The translations under genes were made by a program, and so were the position numbers. From Piscirickettsia litoralis (GTDB lineage: Bacteria > Pseudomonadota > Gammaproteobacteria > Piscirickettsiales > Piscirickettsiaceae): 64,000 nt of DNA. Location of the stretch: NCBI RefSeq assembly GCF_001720395.1, contig NZ_MDTU01000001.1, positions 1,796,693 through 1,860,692 on the forward strand, given 5' to 3'. The notes beneath the pieces are model-generated. The model did no database searches. It was not told the DNA's origin and saw only the letters and a list, made by a program, of their open reading frames with translations. This document shows positions 33,194 to 45,143 of the stretch, in pieces. How positions within the stretch are numbered: the first letter of the stretch is position 1; every line of letters begins with the position of its first letter.

Positions 33194-34287
33194 TTGATTA
33201 TTCAAGAGCTTAAGCTGGAGAATTTTAGGAATCTAAGTCCGACGACCTTGAAATTTTCGAGTTCTTTTAATTACGTGTTGGGTGTTAATGGTAGTGGCAA
33301 ATCTAACTTACTAGAAGCGATTGGTTTATTTGGTCTGGGGCGCTCTTTTCGTGCCTCAGGTTGGCGACAAATGTTACAGCACGAGCAGGCTTTTTATCGG
33401 CTTGAAGCGCTTTGCCAGTGTGATGGAGTGGAGCAGCGCGGCCTGATTTATCGTGATCAGAGCATGAGGCAGCAGCAACTGTACTTTGACGACGAACGTG
33501 TAGGGTCGAGTATTGCGTTTGTAGATCACTTTCCCATTCAAGATATTCACCCAGAGAGCGGACAATTGCTTATTGATGGTCCTTCTGAGCGTCGCCGTTA
33601 TTTAGACTGGGGCGCGTTTCACGTGAAACGGGATTTATTTGCTCAGGCTTGGCGGCGCTATAATCAAGCATTGCAACAGCGAAATCATTTAATTAAATTT
33701 AACGAAAAAAAGAAAAGAGTTGTCTTTATTTGATGACTTTATATGTAAATATGCAGCTTTTATCGATTCAGAAAGGAAGAAATATTTTGCCAGGCTTGAG
33801 CAGGTTTGTTGTTATATGTTGTCGCATTTTTTTTGATGATTGTGAGTTTGAGCTGCAGTATTATGCCGGTTGGGATGACACTAAAAGCTTGAAAGAGCAT
33901 CTAGCTTTAACGCTGGAGAGTGATTTTCGTCGTGGTTATACCTATGTCGGTGCACACCGTGCGGATATCAAAGTACGTGTGCAAGGTCGAGATGTGGCTA
34001 AAGTGTTATCACGCGGCCAACAGAAATTATTAGTTTATGCGCTAAAGTTGGCTCAAGGGAAAACTTTGCAGAGTTTAACGGCTAAACGGGCTATTTATTT
34101 GTTGGATGATTTAGCCGCCGAGTTAGATGCAGACAATTTAAAGCGCGTATTGACGGTGCTTAGTGAGCTAGGAAGTCAGGTGTTTATCAGTGGTATTGAT
34201 GTATTGCCTGCGATTACTGAACAGATTGAAGGGTTTGATTTTAAACAGTTTCACGTGGAACGCGGATTTATCAAAGAAGTGGTATAA
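33194..34287 (+). CDS. recF: DNA recombination/repair protein RecF, two frameshifts
   Basis: SMC-like ATPase for gap repair and replication restart. N-terminal LENFRNL and Walker A GVNGSGKSNLLEAIG; the signature LSRGQQKLL and Walker B IYLLDDLAAELD are in the C-terminal half. The gene is split over three frames. Removing one A at 33705-33716 yields ELSLFDDFICKYAAFIDSER, and reading the T8 run at 33827-33834 as T7 continues into DDCEFELQYYAGWDD. Repaired length 363 residues (E. coli 357). The start is a TTG at 33194, since an in-frame stop lies just upstream and no ATG fits. Two parS-like sites are embedded in the gene. Confidence 0.92.
33615..33630. promoter_or_regulatory. parS: parS-like palindrome in recF
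   Basis: The 16-mer CGTTTCACGTGAAACG is a perfect palindrome with the full 14-base core GTTTCACGTGAAAC of the bacterial parS consensus (TGTTTCACGTGAAACA); only the two outermost bases differ. It lies about 3 kb from oriC and about 11 kb from parAB, a typical place for a ParB-loading site. Confidence 0.85.
34247..34262. promoter_or_regulatory. parS: Second parS-like palindrome near the recF 3' end
   Basis: AGTTTCACGTGGAACG carries one half-site like the common parS (GTTTCAC) and one like the pseudomonad version (GTGGAAC). One mismatch to a perfect 14-base palindrome. It lies about 630 bases after the first site, in the same gene. Confidence 0.72.
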
Positions 34288-34317
34288 TAGCGGGATGCGT
34301 AGATTGAGGGGATAAAA

Positions 34318-36728
<2,411 letters not shown>

Positions 36729-36761
36729 TATCTACCACTTTTAGTGAGTAATGACTAATGT

Positions 36762-38081
36762 CTAGCTTAAAATAGCTTCAATTGCTTGAGTTGTGATTGA
36801 AGCTATTTTTTTGAGTTCTTCTTTTGTGGTAATTAATGGCGGCAGCCAATATAAGGTATTGCCTAAAGGGCGCAATAGTGCACCATTTTTAATGGCTTCT
36901 TGGTAGATGAGGTAACCCCAGCGTGTTTTATCATTGTCGGGAACGATTAAGTCTGCTGCTGCGACCATACCAATACTACGAATATTTTTAAGTTTGCCTG
37001 TTTGCTGGGCGGTATCTTCAAGCAATTCACGCATATATTGCCCCTTTTCTTGAGTGCTTTCATAAAACCCTGGGCTGTTTAGGAGTTTTTGCGTGGCTAG
37101 AGCGACAGCGGCGGCTAAGGCATTACCCGAATGAGTATGTGAATGCATAAAGGCTTTGCCGGTCTCATAATCATCATAGAATAGCTGGTAAATTTCATTG
37201 TGAGTGAGGACTGCACTCATGGGTAAAACACCACCAGTGAGTCCTTTAGATAAGCAGATAAAGTCAGGGGAAATGTTAGCATGCTGGCAGGCGAGCGGTC
37301 GTCCTGTGCGGCCGAGCCCTGTCATGATCTCATCGGCAATAAGGTGGATATCATTGGCTTTGCACCAGGCATTTAAACGCTTTAAAAAATCAGCACTATA
37401 GATCAGCATGCCGCCAGCGCCTTGGACAATGGGTTCAATTAAGATGGCGGTAAGCTGGTGTTTGACTGCTTCTAACTGAAGCTGAGCTTTTTGCCAATGT
37501 AGTGAACAGTCATGCCATAGTGGATCATCTGTGCCACTGACGTAGGGGATATGATCAATAAAGGTAACGTTATTTAGACAGGCAGATTGATAAGGTGCTT
37601 TGTATAGGCCCAAGTCGCTCACAGAGAGTGTGGCTAAGGTTTCGCCGTGATAGCCATGACTTAGGGCAGCGAAGTGTTTTTTTTCAGGTTGCGGTTGAAT
37701 AACTCGGCTATGCAAACTCATTTTCATCGCGATTTCTACCGCGCAAGAGCCATCGCTAGCATACATGACTTTGTCTAATCCGGGCTGTAACGTTGCTAGA
37801 GCTTCTGAGAGTTCGACAATCGTATGGTTGGTGGTGTTGGCAAGAATAACGTGCTCGAATTTTTCTAGTTGGTTATGTATGGCTTTTTTAAGAATTGGAT
37901 GATTGTGTCCGAAGGATTTGCACCACCAGCTAGAGATAACATCGATAATTTTTTGACCGTTATTTAGTGTTAAATAACAACCTTGTGCTTGAATGACTTC
38001 AAGAGGAGGGAAGCTTTCATAGTCCTTCATTTGTGAGCAAGGGTGCCAAAGGTGTTTTAAATCGCGCGAAATTAAAGACAT
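36762..38081 (-). CDS. bioA: Adenosylmethionine-8-amino-7-oxononanoate aminotransferase (biotin synthesis)
   Basis: PLP enzyme converting KAPA to DAPA with S-adenosylmethionine as amino donor. Fold-type I class III aminotransferase: substrate-side motif LWHPCSQMKDY near the start, SSWWCKSFGHNHP, the phosphate-binding YASDGSCAVEIAMKMS, YHGETLATLSVSD, the metal-side DEIMTGLGRTGRP and the PLP lysine in ICLSKGLTGG. 439 residues (E. coli 429). It stands alone against the general rightward orientation, with no other bio gene in view. A small inverted repeat, CAGTCTA / TAGACTG (38099-38122), lies just upstream of its ATG; it does not look like a BirA operator. Confidence 0.95.
   Translation of the reverse strand: MSLISRDLKHLWHPCSQMKDYESFPPLEVIQAQGCYLTLNNGQKIIDVISSWWCKSFGHNHPILKKAIHNQLEKFEHVILANTTNHTIVELSEALATLQPGLDKVMYASDGSCAVEIAMKMSLHSRVIQPQPEKKHFAALSHGYHGETLATLSVSDLGLYKAPYQSACLNNVTFIDHIPYVSGTDDPLWHDCSLHWQKAQLQLEAVKHQLTAILIEPIVQGAGGMLIYSADFLKRLNAWCKANDIHLIADEIMTGLGRTGRPLACQHANISPDFICLSKGLTGGVLPMSAVLTHNEIYQLFYDDYETGKAFMHSHTHSGNALAAAVALATQKLLNSPGFYESTQEKGQYMRELLEDTAQQTGKLKNIRSIGMVAAADLIVPDNDKTRWGYLIYQEAIKNGALLRPLGNTLYWLPPLITTKEELKKIASITTQAIEAILS
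36770..36812 (+). terminator. Rho-independent terminator of gyrB, inside bioA
   Basis: Perfect 13-bp stem, AAATAGCTTCAAT (36770-36782) and ATTGAAGCTATTT (36796-36808), followed by further Ts. It lies about 40 bases after the gyrB stop and is wholly within the last codons of bioA on the other strand. Confidence 0.85.
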
Positions 38082-38176
38082 AACACAAGCGCCTAGTTCA
38101 GTCTAATTATAAAACTAGACTGTAGGTGCTTCGAGTTATGTCTGTCAAATTTTTAAATATATAAAAGTTTACAGGT

Positions 38177-38356
38177 TTAGTTGTTACTTAAAATAAAGCC
38201 ATTTTCAATGATCAATCCTTCAGGCTTTAACATTTTTTTACAGCTGATGGAGTAGTAAATATGTTTTTTGGGGTCGAAGTGTGGATGACTATGTTTATGC
38301 TCTGTGTTTGTACTTTGGGCGTGAGAAGTATGTTGTAATTTTGTGGCAGTATTCAT
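38177..38356 (-). CDS. Small histidine-rich hypothetical protein
   Basis: 59-residue frame, ATG at 38356 and stop at 38177, too short for usual length cut-offs. AAGGAT stands 7-8 bases before the ATG. The N-terminal half has seven His between residues 9 and 32 (including HKHSHPH), then a single Cys39 and a tail ending IIENGFILSNN. No family is recognised and no membrane segment is seen. A promoter with a good palindrome lies directly upstream. The His pattern suggests metal binding, which is inference. Confidence 0.6.
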   Translation of the reverse strand: MNTATKLQHTSHAQSTNTEHKHSHPHFDPKKHIYYSISCKKMLKPEGLIIENGFILSNN

Positions 38357-38389
38357 GCCGGCATCCTTGTTGAGCGTTCGGGTTGAGAG

Positions 38390-38433
38390 TGAGAACTAAA
38401 ATATAACTTAGTTCTCATGAGAAGTGAACTCTT
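38390..38433 (-). promoter_or_regulatory. Promoter with overlapping palindromic operator, upstream of the His-rich gene
   Basis: A perfect 10-bp inverted repeat, TGAGAACTAA (38390-38399) and TTAGTTCTCA (38408-38417), is separated by 8 bases. On the minus strand a -35-like TTCACT, a 17-base spacer and a -10-like TATATT overlap it, so a bound dimer would cover the -10 region. No T-run follows, so it is not a terminator. The cognate regulator is unknown. Confidence 0.55.
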
Positions 38434-38607
38434 TTAGATGCTGCAAAGCAGAAGGAAATTGTCTTGTTAATCTGTTGTTAATGTTATGAATTATTAAAAT
38501 TAAATTAATATTCTCATTGACTGCTATTGGCTGTAATTTCAACGTTGCCATGCAGTGGCAAGGAATTGATGTTATTATGGCCTGTTTGTAAAGGTTAGGT
38601 AGCTGCG

Positions 38608-38910
38608 ATGGAAATTAACTGTTCAATATTTAAAAGCTTACGTCACCACGAGATGTATTTGTATACACAAGCTGGGGTTAATTTAGAAACGTTGCCGACA
38701 GAGTTAATGGAGCGTTTCGGCCGTTATGAACATGTGATGGATTTAACGTTGAATGAACAGCGAAAATTAGCACGTGAGAATGTATTTGATGTTATTGAAT
38801 CGATTGAGAAACATGGTTTTTATTTGCAGATTCCACCTAAGTTAAGTGATTGTGTGGCGCGGACGATTGAGCGCATTGAAATTGCTGAGAACGCATTAAG
38901 TGAAGAGTAA
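38608..38910 (+). CDS. ycgL: YcgL-domain protein
   Basis: 100-residue cytoplasmic protein of the YcgL family, whose function is unknown to me. The match to E. coli YcgL covers YLYTQAGVNLETLPTELMERFG and GFYLQIPPK. It overlaps ycgN by 11 bases, and in E. coli ycgL and ycgN are also near each other, so the pairing is conserved. Confidence 0.87.
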   Translation: MEINCSIFKSLRHHEMYLYTQAGVNLETLPTELMERFGRYEHVMDLTLNEQRKLARENVFDVIESIEKHGFYLQIPPKLSDCVARTIERIEIAENALSEE

Positions 38911-39343
38911 TTTTTGGCAAGAAAAAACACTCGCACAACTGACGGATCGTGAGTGGGAAGCGTTGTGTGATCGTTGTGGTCGCTGTTGCTTAAATAAGCT
39001 TGAAGATGTCGATGATGGGCGGTTTTACTATACGGATGTCGCTTGTGTTTTGTTAGATAAAAAAACGCGCGCTTGTAAAGATTATCAGAACAGACAAGCT
39101 AAAGTTTCAGGTTGTGTTAAGTTAAGTCGGGATAATATTAGTAAAATCAAATGGCTGCCGACAACGTGCGCTTATCGTTTGCGTTTAGAAGGAAAAAATT
39201 TACCTGACTGGCATCCTTTGGTGTCCGGCGTGGATGTGAGTGTTGAACAGGCAGGCATCGCTGTCGACGATCAAGTATACTGTGAAAGTGAAGTCTTAGA
39301 AGACGAGTTAGAAGAGCATGTGATTCATTGGGTGAGAACATAA
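38900..39343 (+). CDS. ycgN: YcgN-family cysteine-cluster protein (UPF0260)
   Basis: 147-residue protein with the family Cys cluster: CDRCGRCC near residues 24-31, then further Cys in ACKDYQ, SGCVKL and TTCAYRL. The pattern suggests a metal or iron-sulphur site, but none is demonstrated. It begins inside the ycgL 3' end and ends 20 bp before rsmH, so ycgL-ycgN probably lead into the dcw cluster transcript. Confidence 0.9.
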   Translation: MKSNFWQEKTLAQLTDREWEALCDRCGRCCLNKLEDVDDGRFYYTDVACVLLDKKTRACKDYQNRQAKVSGCVKLSRDNISKIKWLPTTCAYRLRLEGKNLPDWHPLVSGVDVSVEQAGIAVDDQVYCESEVLEDELEEHVIHWVRT

Positions 39344-39363
39344 CTAAAGGGTAAAGAATATTA

Positions 39364-40287
39364 ATGGCGCACCAATCTGTTCTATTACAAGAGTCTATTG
39401 AAGCACTCGCAATACAGGATAATGAAGTTTATATTGATGGCACATTCGGTCGTGGTGGTCATACATTCGAGATTTTGCACAGTTTAGCTGAAGGTGGTCA
39501 GGTTTTAGCTTTTGACAAAGACCCTGAGGCAATTGCTGTCGCAGCGAATCGTTTTGGTGAAGATTCGCGCTTTCATATTGCGCACCGTTCTTTTGCCCAG
39601 ATGTTCGATGAGGTGCAAGCACGTGGTTGGCAGGGGAAGGTTGCTGGAATTTTATTGGATTTAGGGGTGTCTTCTCCACAGCTTGATAATGATGAGCGTG
39701 GCTTTAGTTTTATGCGTGAAGGACCTTTAGATATGCGTATGAACCCTGCTGAGGGTTTATCTGCAAGTGAGTGGTTATGCTCGGTCGAAGAAAGTGAGTT
39801 GGTTCAAGTATTATTTGATTATGGTGAGGAGCGTTATGCCAGAAGAATTGCTAAGGCAATTTGTGAGGCTTGTCTGCGTGGACCAATAAAAACAACAAAA
39901 GCGTTAGCAGAAATTGTATCTAAAGCACACCCACGCTGGGAGAAAAATAAGCATCCGGCAACGCGTACTTTTCAGGCGATTCGCATTAAAATTAATAATG
40001 AGTTAGGTGATTTACATACGGTTTTAAAAGATAGCTTGGCGATATTAAAGCCGGGTGGGCGTTTAGTGGTGATCAGTTTTCACTCCCTAGAAGACCGTAT
40101 TGTGAAAAAATTTATGCGTAAAGAAGCACGCGGAGATGAGTTTCCGGCGGGGTTGCCTGTCACGGCTGATATGCTTAATCCACAGCTTAAAATAGTGACG
40201 AAAGCGATTAAGCCGTCTAAGCTAGAAATAGAAGAAAATGTGCGCGCACGTAGCGCCGTGCTAAGGGTTGGTGAGCGTTTGGGGTAG
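39364..40287 (+). CDS. rsmH: 16S rRNA (cytosine1402-N4)-methyltransferase RsmH (MraW)
   Basis: Methylates C1402 of 16S rRNA; conventionally the first or second gene of the dcw cluster. The N-terminus HQSVLLQESIEAL, the SAM motif YIDGTFGRGGHTFEIL and the family block GILLDLGVSSPQLDNDERGF are clear, as is FHSLEDRIVKKFM. 307 residues (E. coli 313). No mraZ is found upstream; ycgN occupies that place. Confidence 0.97.
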   Translation: MAHQSVLLQESIEALAIQDNEVYIDGTFGRGGHTFEILHSLAEGGQVLAFDKDPEAIAVAANRFGEDSRFHIAHRSFAQMFDEVQARGWQGKVAGILLDLGVSSPQLDNDERGFSFMREGPLDMRMNPAEGLSASEWLCSVEESELVQVLFDYGEERYARRIAKAICEACLRGPIKTTKALAEIVSKAHPRWEKNKHPATRTFQAIRIKINNELGDLHTVLKDSLAILKPGGRLVVISFHSLEDRIVKKFMRKEARGDEFPAGLPVTADMLNPQLKIVTKAIKPSKLEIEENVRARSAVLRVGERLG

Positions 40288-40293
40288 AGGTAG

Positions 40294-40614
40294 ATGGGTT
40301 CTTTTATCGATTGGAGTGTGCTGGGTGTTATTCGCGAGACATTTTGTCGGCGTGCTGCATGGATTATTATGCTATGCGCACTATTGAACTTGTTTAGTGC
40401 GCTGGCTGTTGTTTATGTTCGAGATGAAGGGCGAGTGTTATTTGTCCATTTGCAAAAGTTGACCAAAGAGCAAAGTGCGCTGTATACAGAGTGGACACAG
40501 CTTTTATTAGAGGAAAGTACCTGGACATCCTATGGGAGAATAGAAGCTGAAGCAAAGGATAAATTGGGCATGATTCAACCTGATTCGCCTCAGCTAATTA
40601 CGTTGCCTTCTTAA
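40294..40614 (+). CDS. ftsL: Cell division protein FtsL
   Basis: 106-residue bitopic protein: short cytoplasmic N-terminus, one membrane helix (about 22-42, AAWIIMLCALLNLFSALAVVYV) and a periplasmic coiled coil with the Leu-zipper-like region HLQKLTKEQSALYTEWTQLLLE. The family ending RIEAEAKDKLGM is present. Position between rsmH and ftsI is diagnostic. Its stop abuts the ftsI start. Confidence 0.92.
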   Translation: MGSFIDWSVLGVIRETFCRRAAWIIMLCALLNLFSALAVVYVRDEGRVLFVHLQKLTKEQSALYTEWTQLLLEESTWTSYGRIEAEAKDKLGMIQPDSPQLITLPS

Positions 40615-42335
40615 TGATATCCCGGCAAGAACCTGGGAAAAGTCGATTAAGTTATCGATTATGGATTATTTTTTTTAATTTTTTTTACTTTAATTCTTGC
40701 TTTTTGTGCTCGTGCTTTTTTTATCTGCAAGTTGTCAAACATAATTTTTTAAAGCAGCACAGCCAAGAGCGCTCAACGAGAAATATATTATTGCCAGCCG
40801 TACGTGGTAGTATCTTTGATCGCCATGGCGAGCCTTTGGCGATTTCCGCGCCGATATATTCTGTTTTTATTAACCCTAAAAAGTTTATATTAGATAAAAA
40901 ATGAAGAAAAAAAATCTAGAGAGTTTATTAGATTTAGATTTTAAAAAATAACAAAAAGTTGGAAAAATATAAAAATAGACAGTTTATGTACTTGAAGCGT
41001 TCTGTGTTACCTACTATCGCAATACAAGTGAAGTCTCTCGATTTGCCAGGTGTTTATATTGGGCAGTATTATCGTCGTTTTTATCCTGATGGAGCAATGT
41101 TAGCTCCTTTGGTGGGTTTAACTAACATTGATGAGCAAGGCCAAGAAGGTGTGGAGCTAGCCTATAATGATTGGTTGGTTGGGGTGAGTCAAAAGAAAAA
41201 TATTCGCCATGATCGTCGTGGTGATATTATCGATGTTTTGGTACAAAAAACAGGTAGTCAATATGGCAAAGGTTTAGCCTTGAGTATTGATCGGCGCATT
41301 CAGCACATCGCACACACTGCGCTTATTGGAGCTATTTATAATTACCAAGCACGTTCTGGTTCTATTGTTGTGCTTGATGCGAAAAACAGTGAAATACTGG
41401 CTATAGCCAACCATCCTTCTTTTAACCCAAATAATCGTAGTAATTTGGCTCCGGAACTGATTCGCAATCGTGCGGTGACTGATGTATTTGAGCCGGGTTC
41501 TGTAATGAAACCGTTTACAATTGCCTATGCTTTATCTTCTGGGAAATTTCAAAAGAACGATACGATTAATACCGCTCCAGGTTGGTTAAATATCGATGGT
41601 CGTAAAATCCATGATGCAAGAAATTATGGTGAGCTGGCTATAGCAGATGTTTTAAAAAAATCGAGTAATGTCGGCATTGCTAAGATGATGATGCAATTGC
41701 CCGCGTTGGAGTTTAAGTATTTTCTTTCCCGCTTTGGTTTTGGCGAGGTGAGTTTTAGTGGTTTGCCGGGTGAGCGCTCGGGCGTCATTAGTGGTGAAGG
41801 GCGATTAACCCAAGCGAAAGCGGCTTCCCTTGGTTTTGGCTATGGCTTAGCGGCAACAACATTACAACTGGCTCAGGCCTATGCGGTCTTAGCCGCAGAA
41901 GGGGTGCGCTATCCTGTTCGTATTGTGGAGGGGCAGGCACAAGGGCAACGAGTCTTAGATGCTGATATCGCTGTTGATGTAGTCAAAATGCTAGAAACGG
42001 TTGTGAGTCCAACAGGAACGGGGCATCGCGCTATGATACCGGGATTTCGCGTGGCCGGTAAAACGGGGACGGTGCGTATGGTTAGTAAAAAAGGCTATGA
42101 CTTGGATCGTTATACCGCGCTGTTTGCCGGCATCGTGCCGGTGAATCAACCAAGATTGGTCGTGGTTGTTGTGATTCATGACCCACGCGGTGATCGGTAT
42201 TATGGTGGGGAAATTGCTGCGCCTGTGTTTGCAACGATTGCAAAGCGGTCGCTACATGTTTTGGGTGTGGAGCCGGATAATAATAATGATGGATACAAAA
42301 TTAGAGAATATAAAAAAGCTAATCGATCATCTTAA
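40614..42335 (+). CDS. ftsI: Septal peptidoglycan transpeptidase FtsI (PBP3), several frameshifts
   Basis: Division-specific penicillin-binding protein. Catalytic motifs are intact: SxxK in FEPGSVMKPF, SxN in KKSSNVG, and KTGT in AGKTGTVRM. The first 350 bases are badly broken. In the membrane helix, reading T8 at 40669-40676 as T7 and T7 at 40716-40722 as T8 gives a hydrophobic segment, IFLIFFTLILAFCARAFF, before YLQVVKH. Between 40896 and 40957, two runs each have one base too many (A6 at 40896, A8 at 40907) and two bases are missing (A6 at 40943 and A5 at 40953). The net change is zero, so the whole spans 573 codons (E. coli 588 residues). As printed the frame stops at 40904 and reopens at 40959. 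Confidence 0.92.
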
Positions 42336-43807
42336 GATTGATGCGGAACATATTGACTATAAATCAATTACAGTAATGACCGATGACAGTCGTGATGTCA
42401 GTGTTGGGGCTATTTTTTGTGCTTATCCTGGTGAGAGTACCGATGGTCGTCGTTATATAAGGCAGGCTTGCGAGCGTGGTGCGTCTATTATTCTTTATGA
42501 GGCAAAATGTGCTGAGGATTTCAGCGTTGTTTCAGAAAGTTTCACGGTAACAGCCGTTGCGATTGATAACCTGCGTGAGCAGGTTAGTGAATTGGCCGGA
42601 TTGTTTTATGGCTGTCCGGCAAATCAGTTGGAGATGCTGGGAGTGACGGGGACTAATGGTAAAACGTCGGTCTCGTATTTATATGCACAGCTATTAACTC
42701 AATTGGGAAAGCTGACCGCATTGATTGGAACTAACGGAGCTGGAGAGTATGGTGATTTGCAGAAAAACCAGAACACGACGCCCGGCCCTATTGAGTTACA
42801 GCGTTTATTGCACCAATTTAGCAGCCAACAAATAACGGATGTGGCAATGGAGGTGTCTTCGCACAGTTTAGTGCAAGATCGGCTGAGTGCTGTGAAAATT
42901 GATACTGCGGTGTATACCAATTTAACCCAAGATCACCTTGATTATCATAGAACCATGGAAAATTATGCGGCGGCAAAAGCAAAGTTGATCAATCAGCCGG
43001 GCTTGAAAAATTTAATTATTAATAATGATGATAGTTTTTGTTCTAGTCTGAAAAAAACAAGCGGCTAAACACTTAAATATTATTAGTTATGGTTTGAGTT
43101 CGAATGCCGATGTACAGCTAATTAACCCTGTATTTAGCATGACTGGCATGCGCGGAAAATTAGTAACTCCTTGGGGTGAGGGGACATTAGAAGCGCCATT
43201 GTTGGGCGAGTTTAATGCGCTGAACCTGCTTGCGGTAATTTCTGCCTTGGGTGTTAGAGGGGTAAGTTTAGGTGAAATATTGCCTTTATTAAAGCAAATT
43301 ACTCCACCAGTCGGGCGCTTGCAGACATTTTATTATCAAGCATCATTGGTGGTTGTTGATTATGCGCATACGCCGGATGCATTAAAGCAAGTGCTATTAA
43401 CGCTAAAGAAAATTACTACTGATCGGTTAATTTGTGTGTTTGGTTGCGGGGGCAATCGAGATCAACAAAAAAGAACTATCATGGGAAATATTGCATCGAA
43501 AATTGCAGACAAAGTAATTTTAACCAGTGATAATCCGCGAGATGAAGATCCTGTGGCGATTATTAGTGATATTAATGCAGGGGTCGAGTTTGGTGCTGAT
43601 ATTGAGATTATTGTTCAGCGTGATCAGGCCATTAATCAGGCTTTTTCCGTGTTAAAGCGAGGAGATATATTACTGATTGCAGGTAAAGGTCATGAAGATT
43701 ACCAAGAAATCCGCGGTCAGCGTTATTATTTTTCAGATATTGATAAAATTAAAAATATAATGGAGAAAAACAATGAAAACCTTACAACAGTTAGCCTATG
43801 CGATTGA
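42286..43807 (+). CDS. murE: UDP-MurNAc-tripeptide synthetase (meso-DAP adding), one frameshift
   Basis: Adds meso-diaminopimelate to UDP-MurNAc-dipeptide. ATP-binding motif LGVTGTNGKTSVSYLYAQ, the family tract VAMEVSSHSLVQDRL, VVDYAHTPDAL, and TSDNPRDEDP, whose DNPR motif marks the meso-DAP enzymes. The first frame ends after SSLKK; reading A7 at 43051-43057 as A6 continues QAAKHLNIISYGL into the second frame. About 506 residues. The start is an ATG at 42286 (or 42289), overlapping ftsI by about 50 bases; the 3' end overlaps murF by 35. Confidence 0.93.
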
Positions 43808-45143
43808 TGCCGAATATATTGGGCCTGATGTAGCTGTTCAGACAATATCTCATGATACGCGCACTTTAATGAAGGGTGATACCTATATCGCCTTAAAAGG
43901 AGAGCGCTTAGATGGTCATGATTTTATTGATGAAGCTGTTGCACAGGGTGCAGCGGCAGTGATTGTCAGCGAAAAAACAGTCAATATCAACATTCCCCAT
44001 ATGAAAGTGAAAGATACAACAATAGCCTTGGGGCAAATGGCGAAAGTTTGGCGGGAGCAGTTTGATTTAAAGATTGCTGCAATTACTGGTAGTGCTGGAA
44101 AAACGACAACACGTAATATTTTACATGCTATTTTGCAAGGCGCAGCTCAAACATTATTGCCGACAAAAAATTATAATAATCACTGGGGGGTGCCGTTAAC
44201 CTTAATGCGCTTGCGATCAGATGATGATTATGCAGTGTTAGAATTAGGTGCGAATCATGCCGGTGAAATTGCCTATACCGTAGGTTTAACTCAGCCTGAT
44301 GTTGCGGTATTGACTAATGCCGGTGCGAGTCATTTAGAAGGTTTTGGTTCAATTGACGGCGTCGCTCGAGCAAAAGCAGAAATTTTCCAAGGTCTAAAAG
44401 CTAAAAAAGGCACAGCGGTTTTAAATAAAGACGATAAATTTTATGCATTTTGGCAACAGCAATTAGAGTCAGAATGTGTGAATTATTTAAGTTTTGGCCT
44501 TGATGAAAGTGCTGATATTTATGCAACTGATATCCAAATGACAGGCGAGGGGAGTTCATTTACATTACACATTTTCTCTGAGTGTTTTGCTGTGATATTG
44601 CCTTTATTAGGTGTGCATAATGTTAAAAATGCTTTGGCAGCGGTCACCGCGGCGGTTGCGTTAAAAATAAATTATAAACATATAATCAATGGTCTAGCCC
44701 AGGTGAAGCCTGAGCCGGGGCGACTATCGCTGATGCCTACAGTTGCAGGAGTTCGATTGATTGATGATACTTATAATGCAAGCGTAAATGCCGTGTTAAG
44801 TGCGTTGGAAGTTTTAGCAGCATTTTCGGGTCAGCGTATTGCTGTGCTTGGAGATATGGGTGAGTTGGGAGCGGATGAAATTAGTTATCATCGTCAAGTG
44901 GGTCAAGCTGCACGTGAGCTAGGGATTGAGCAGCTGTATACTGTTGGTGAAAAAATGCATTATGCGGCGCAAGCGTTTGGTGTAAATTCACGGCACTTTG
45001 CCAATAAAAACGACTTAGTTGACGTATTAAAAGAGAGTGTTGGTGAGTCGCCGGTCACTATGCTTGTAAAAGGGGCGCGTGCTATGCAAATGGAAAGCAT
45101 TGTCAAGGCGTTACAACAACATAATGAGGATGTTTTATGTTAG
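43773..45143 (+). CDS. murF: UDP-MurNAc-tripeptide:D-Ala-D-Ala ligase
   Basis: Completes the pentapeptide precursor. ATP-binding motif [19 protein letters not shown], the block [14 protein letters not shown], and C-terminal domain motifs [17 protein letters not shown] and VLGDMGELG. 456 residues (E. coli 452). GGAG lies 8 bases before the ATG. Unbroken. Its stop overlaps the mraY start. Confidence 0.97.
   Translation: MKTLQQLAYAIDAEYIGPDVAVQTISHDTRTLMKGDTYIALKGERLDGHDFIDEAVAQGAAAVIVSEKTVNINIPHMKVKDTTIALGQMAKVWREQFDLKIAAITGSAGKTTTRNILHAILQGAAQTLLPTKNYNNHWGVPLTLMRLRSDDDYAVLELGANHAGEIAYTVGLTQPDVAVLTNAGASHLEGFGSIDGVARAKAEIFQGLKAKKGTAVLNKDDKFYAFWQQQLESECVNYLSFGLDESADIYATDIQMTGEGSSFTLHIFSECFAVILPLLGVHNVKNALAAVTAAVALKINYKHIINGLAQVKPEPGRLSLMPTVAGVRLIDDTYNASVNAVLSALEVLAAFSGQRIAVLGDMGELGADEISYHRQVGQAARELGIEQLYTVGEKMHYAAQAFGVNSRHFANKNDLVDVLKESVGESPVTMLVKGARAMQMESIVKALQQHNEDVLC

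Noticed and set aside
33705..33834. Programmed ribosomal frameshifting in recF or gyrB
   Set aside because: No heptameric slippery site with a downstream stimulatory structure was seen, and the same kind of break affects a dozen unrelated genes.
38099..38122. Inverted repeat CAGTCTA / TAGACTG upstream of bioA as a biotin (BirA) operator
   Set aside because: It does not match the proteobacterial BirA operator half-sites (TTGTAAACC / GGTTTACAA); 7-bp arms may be chance.
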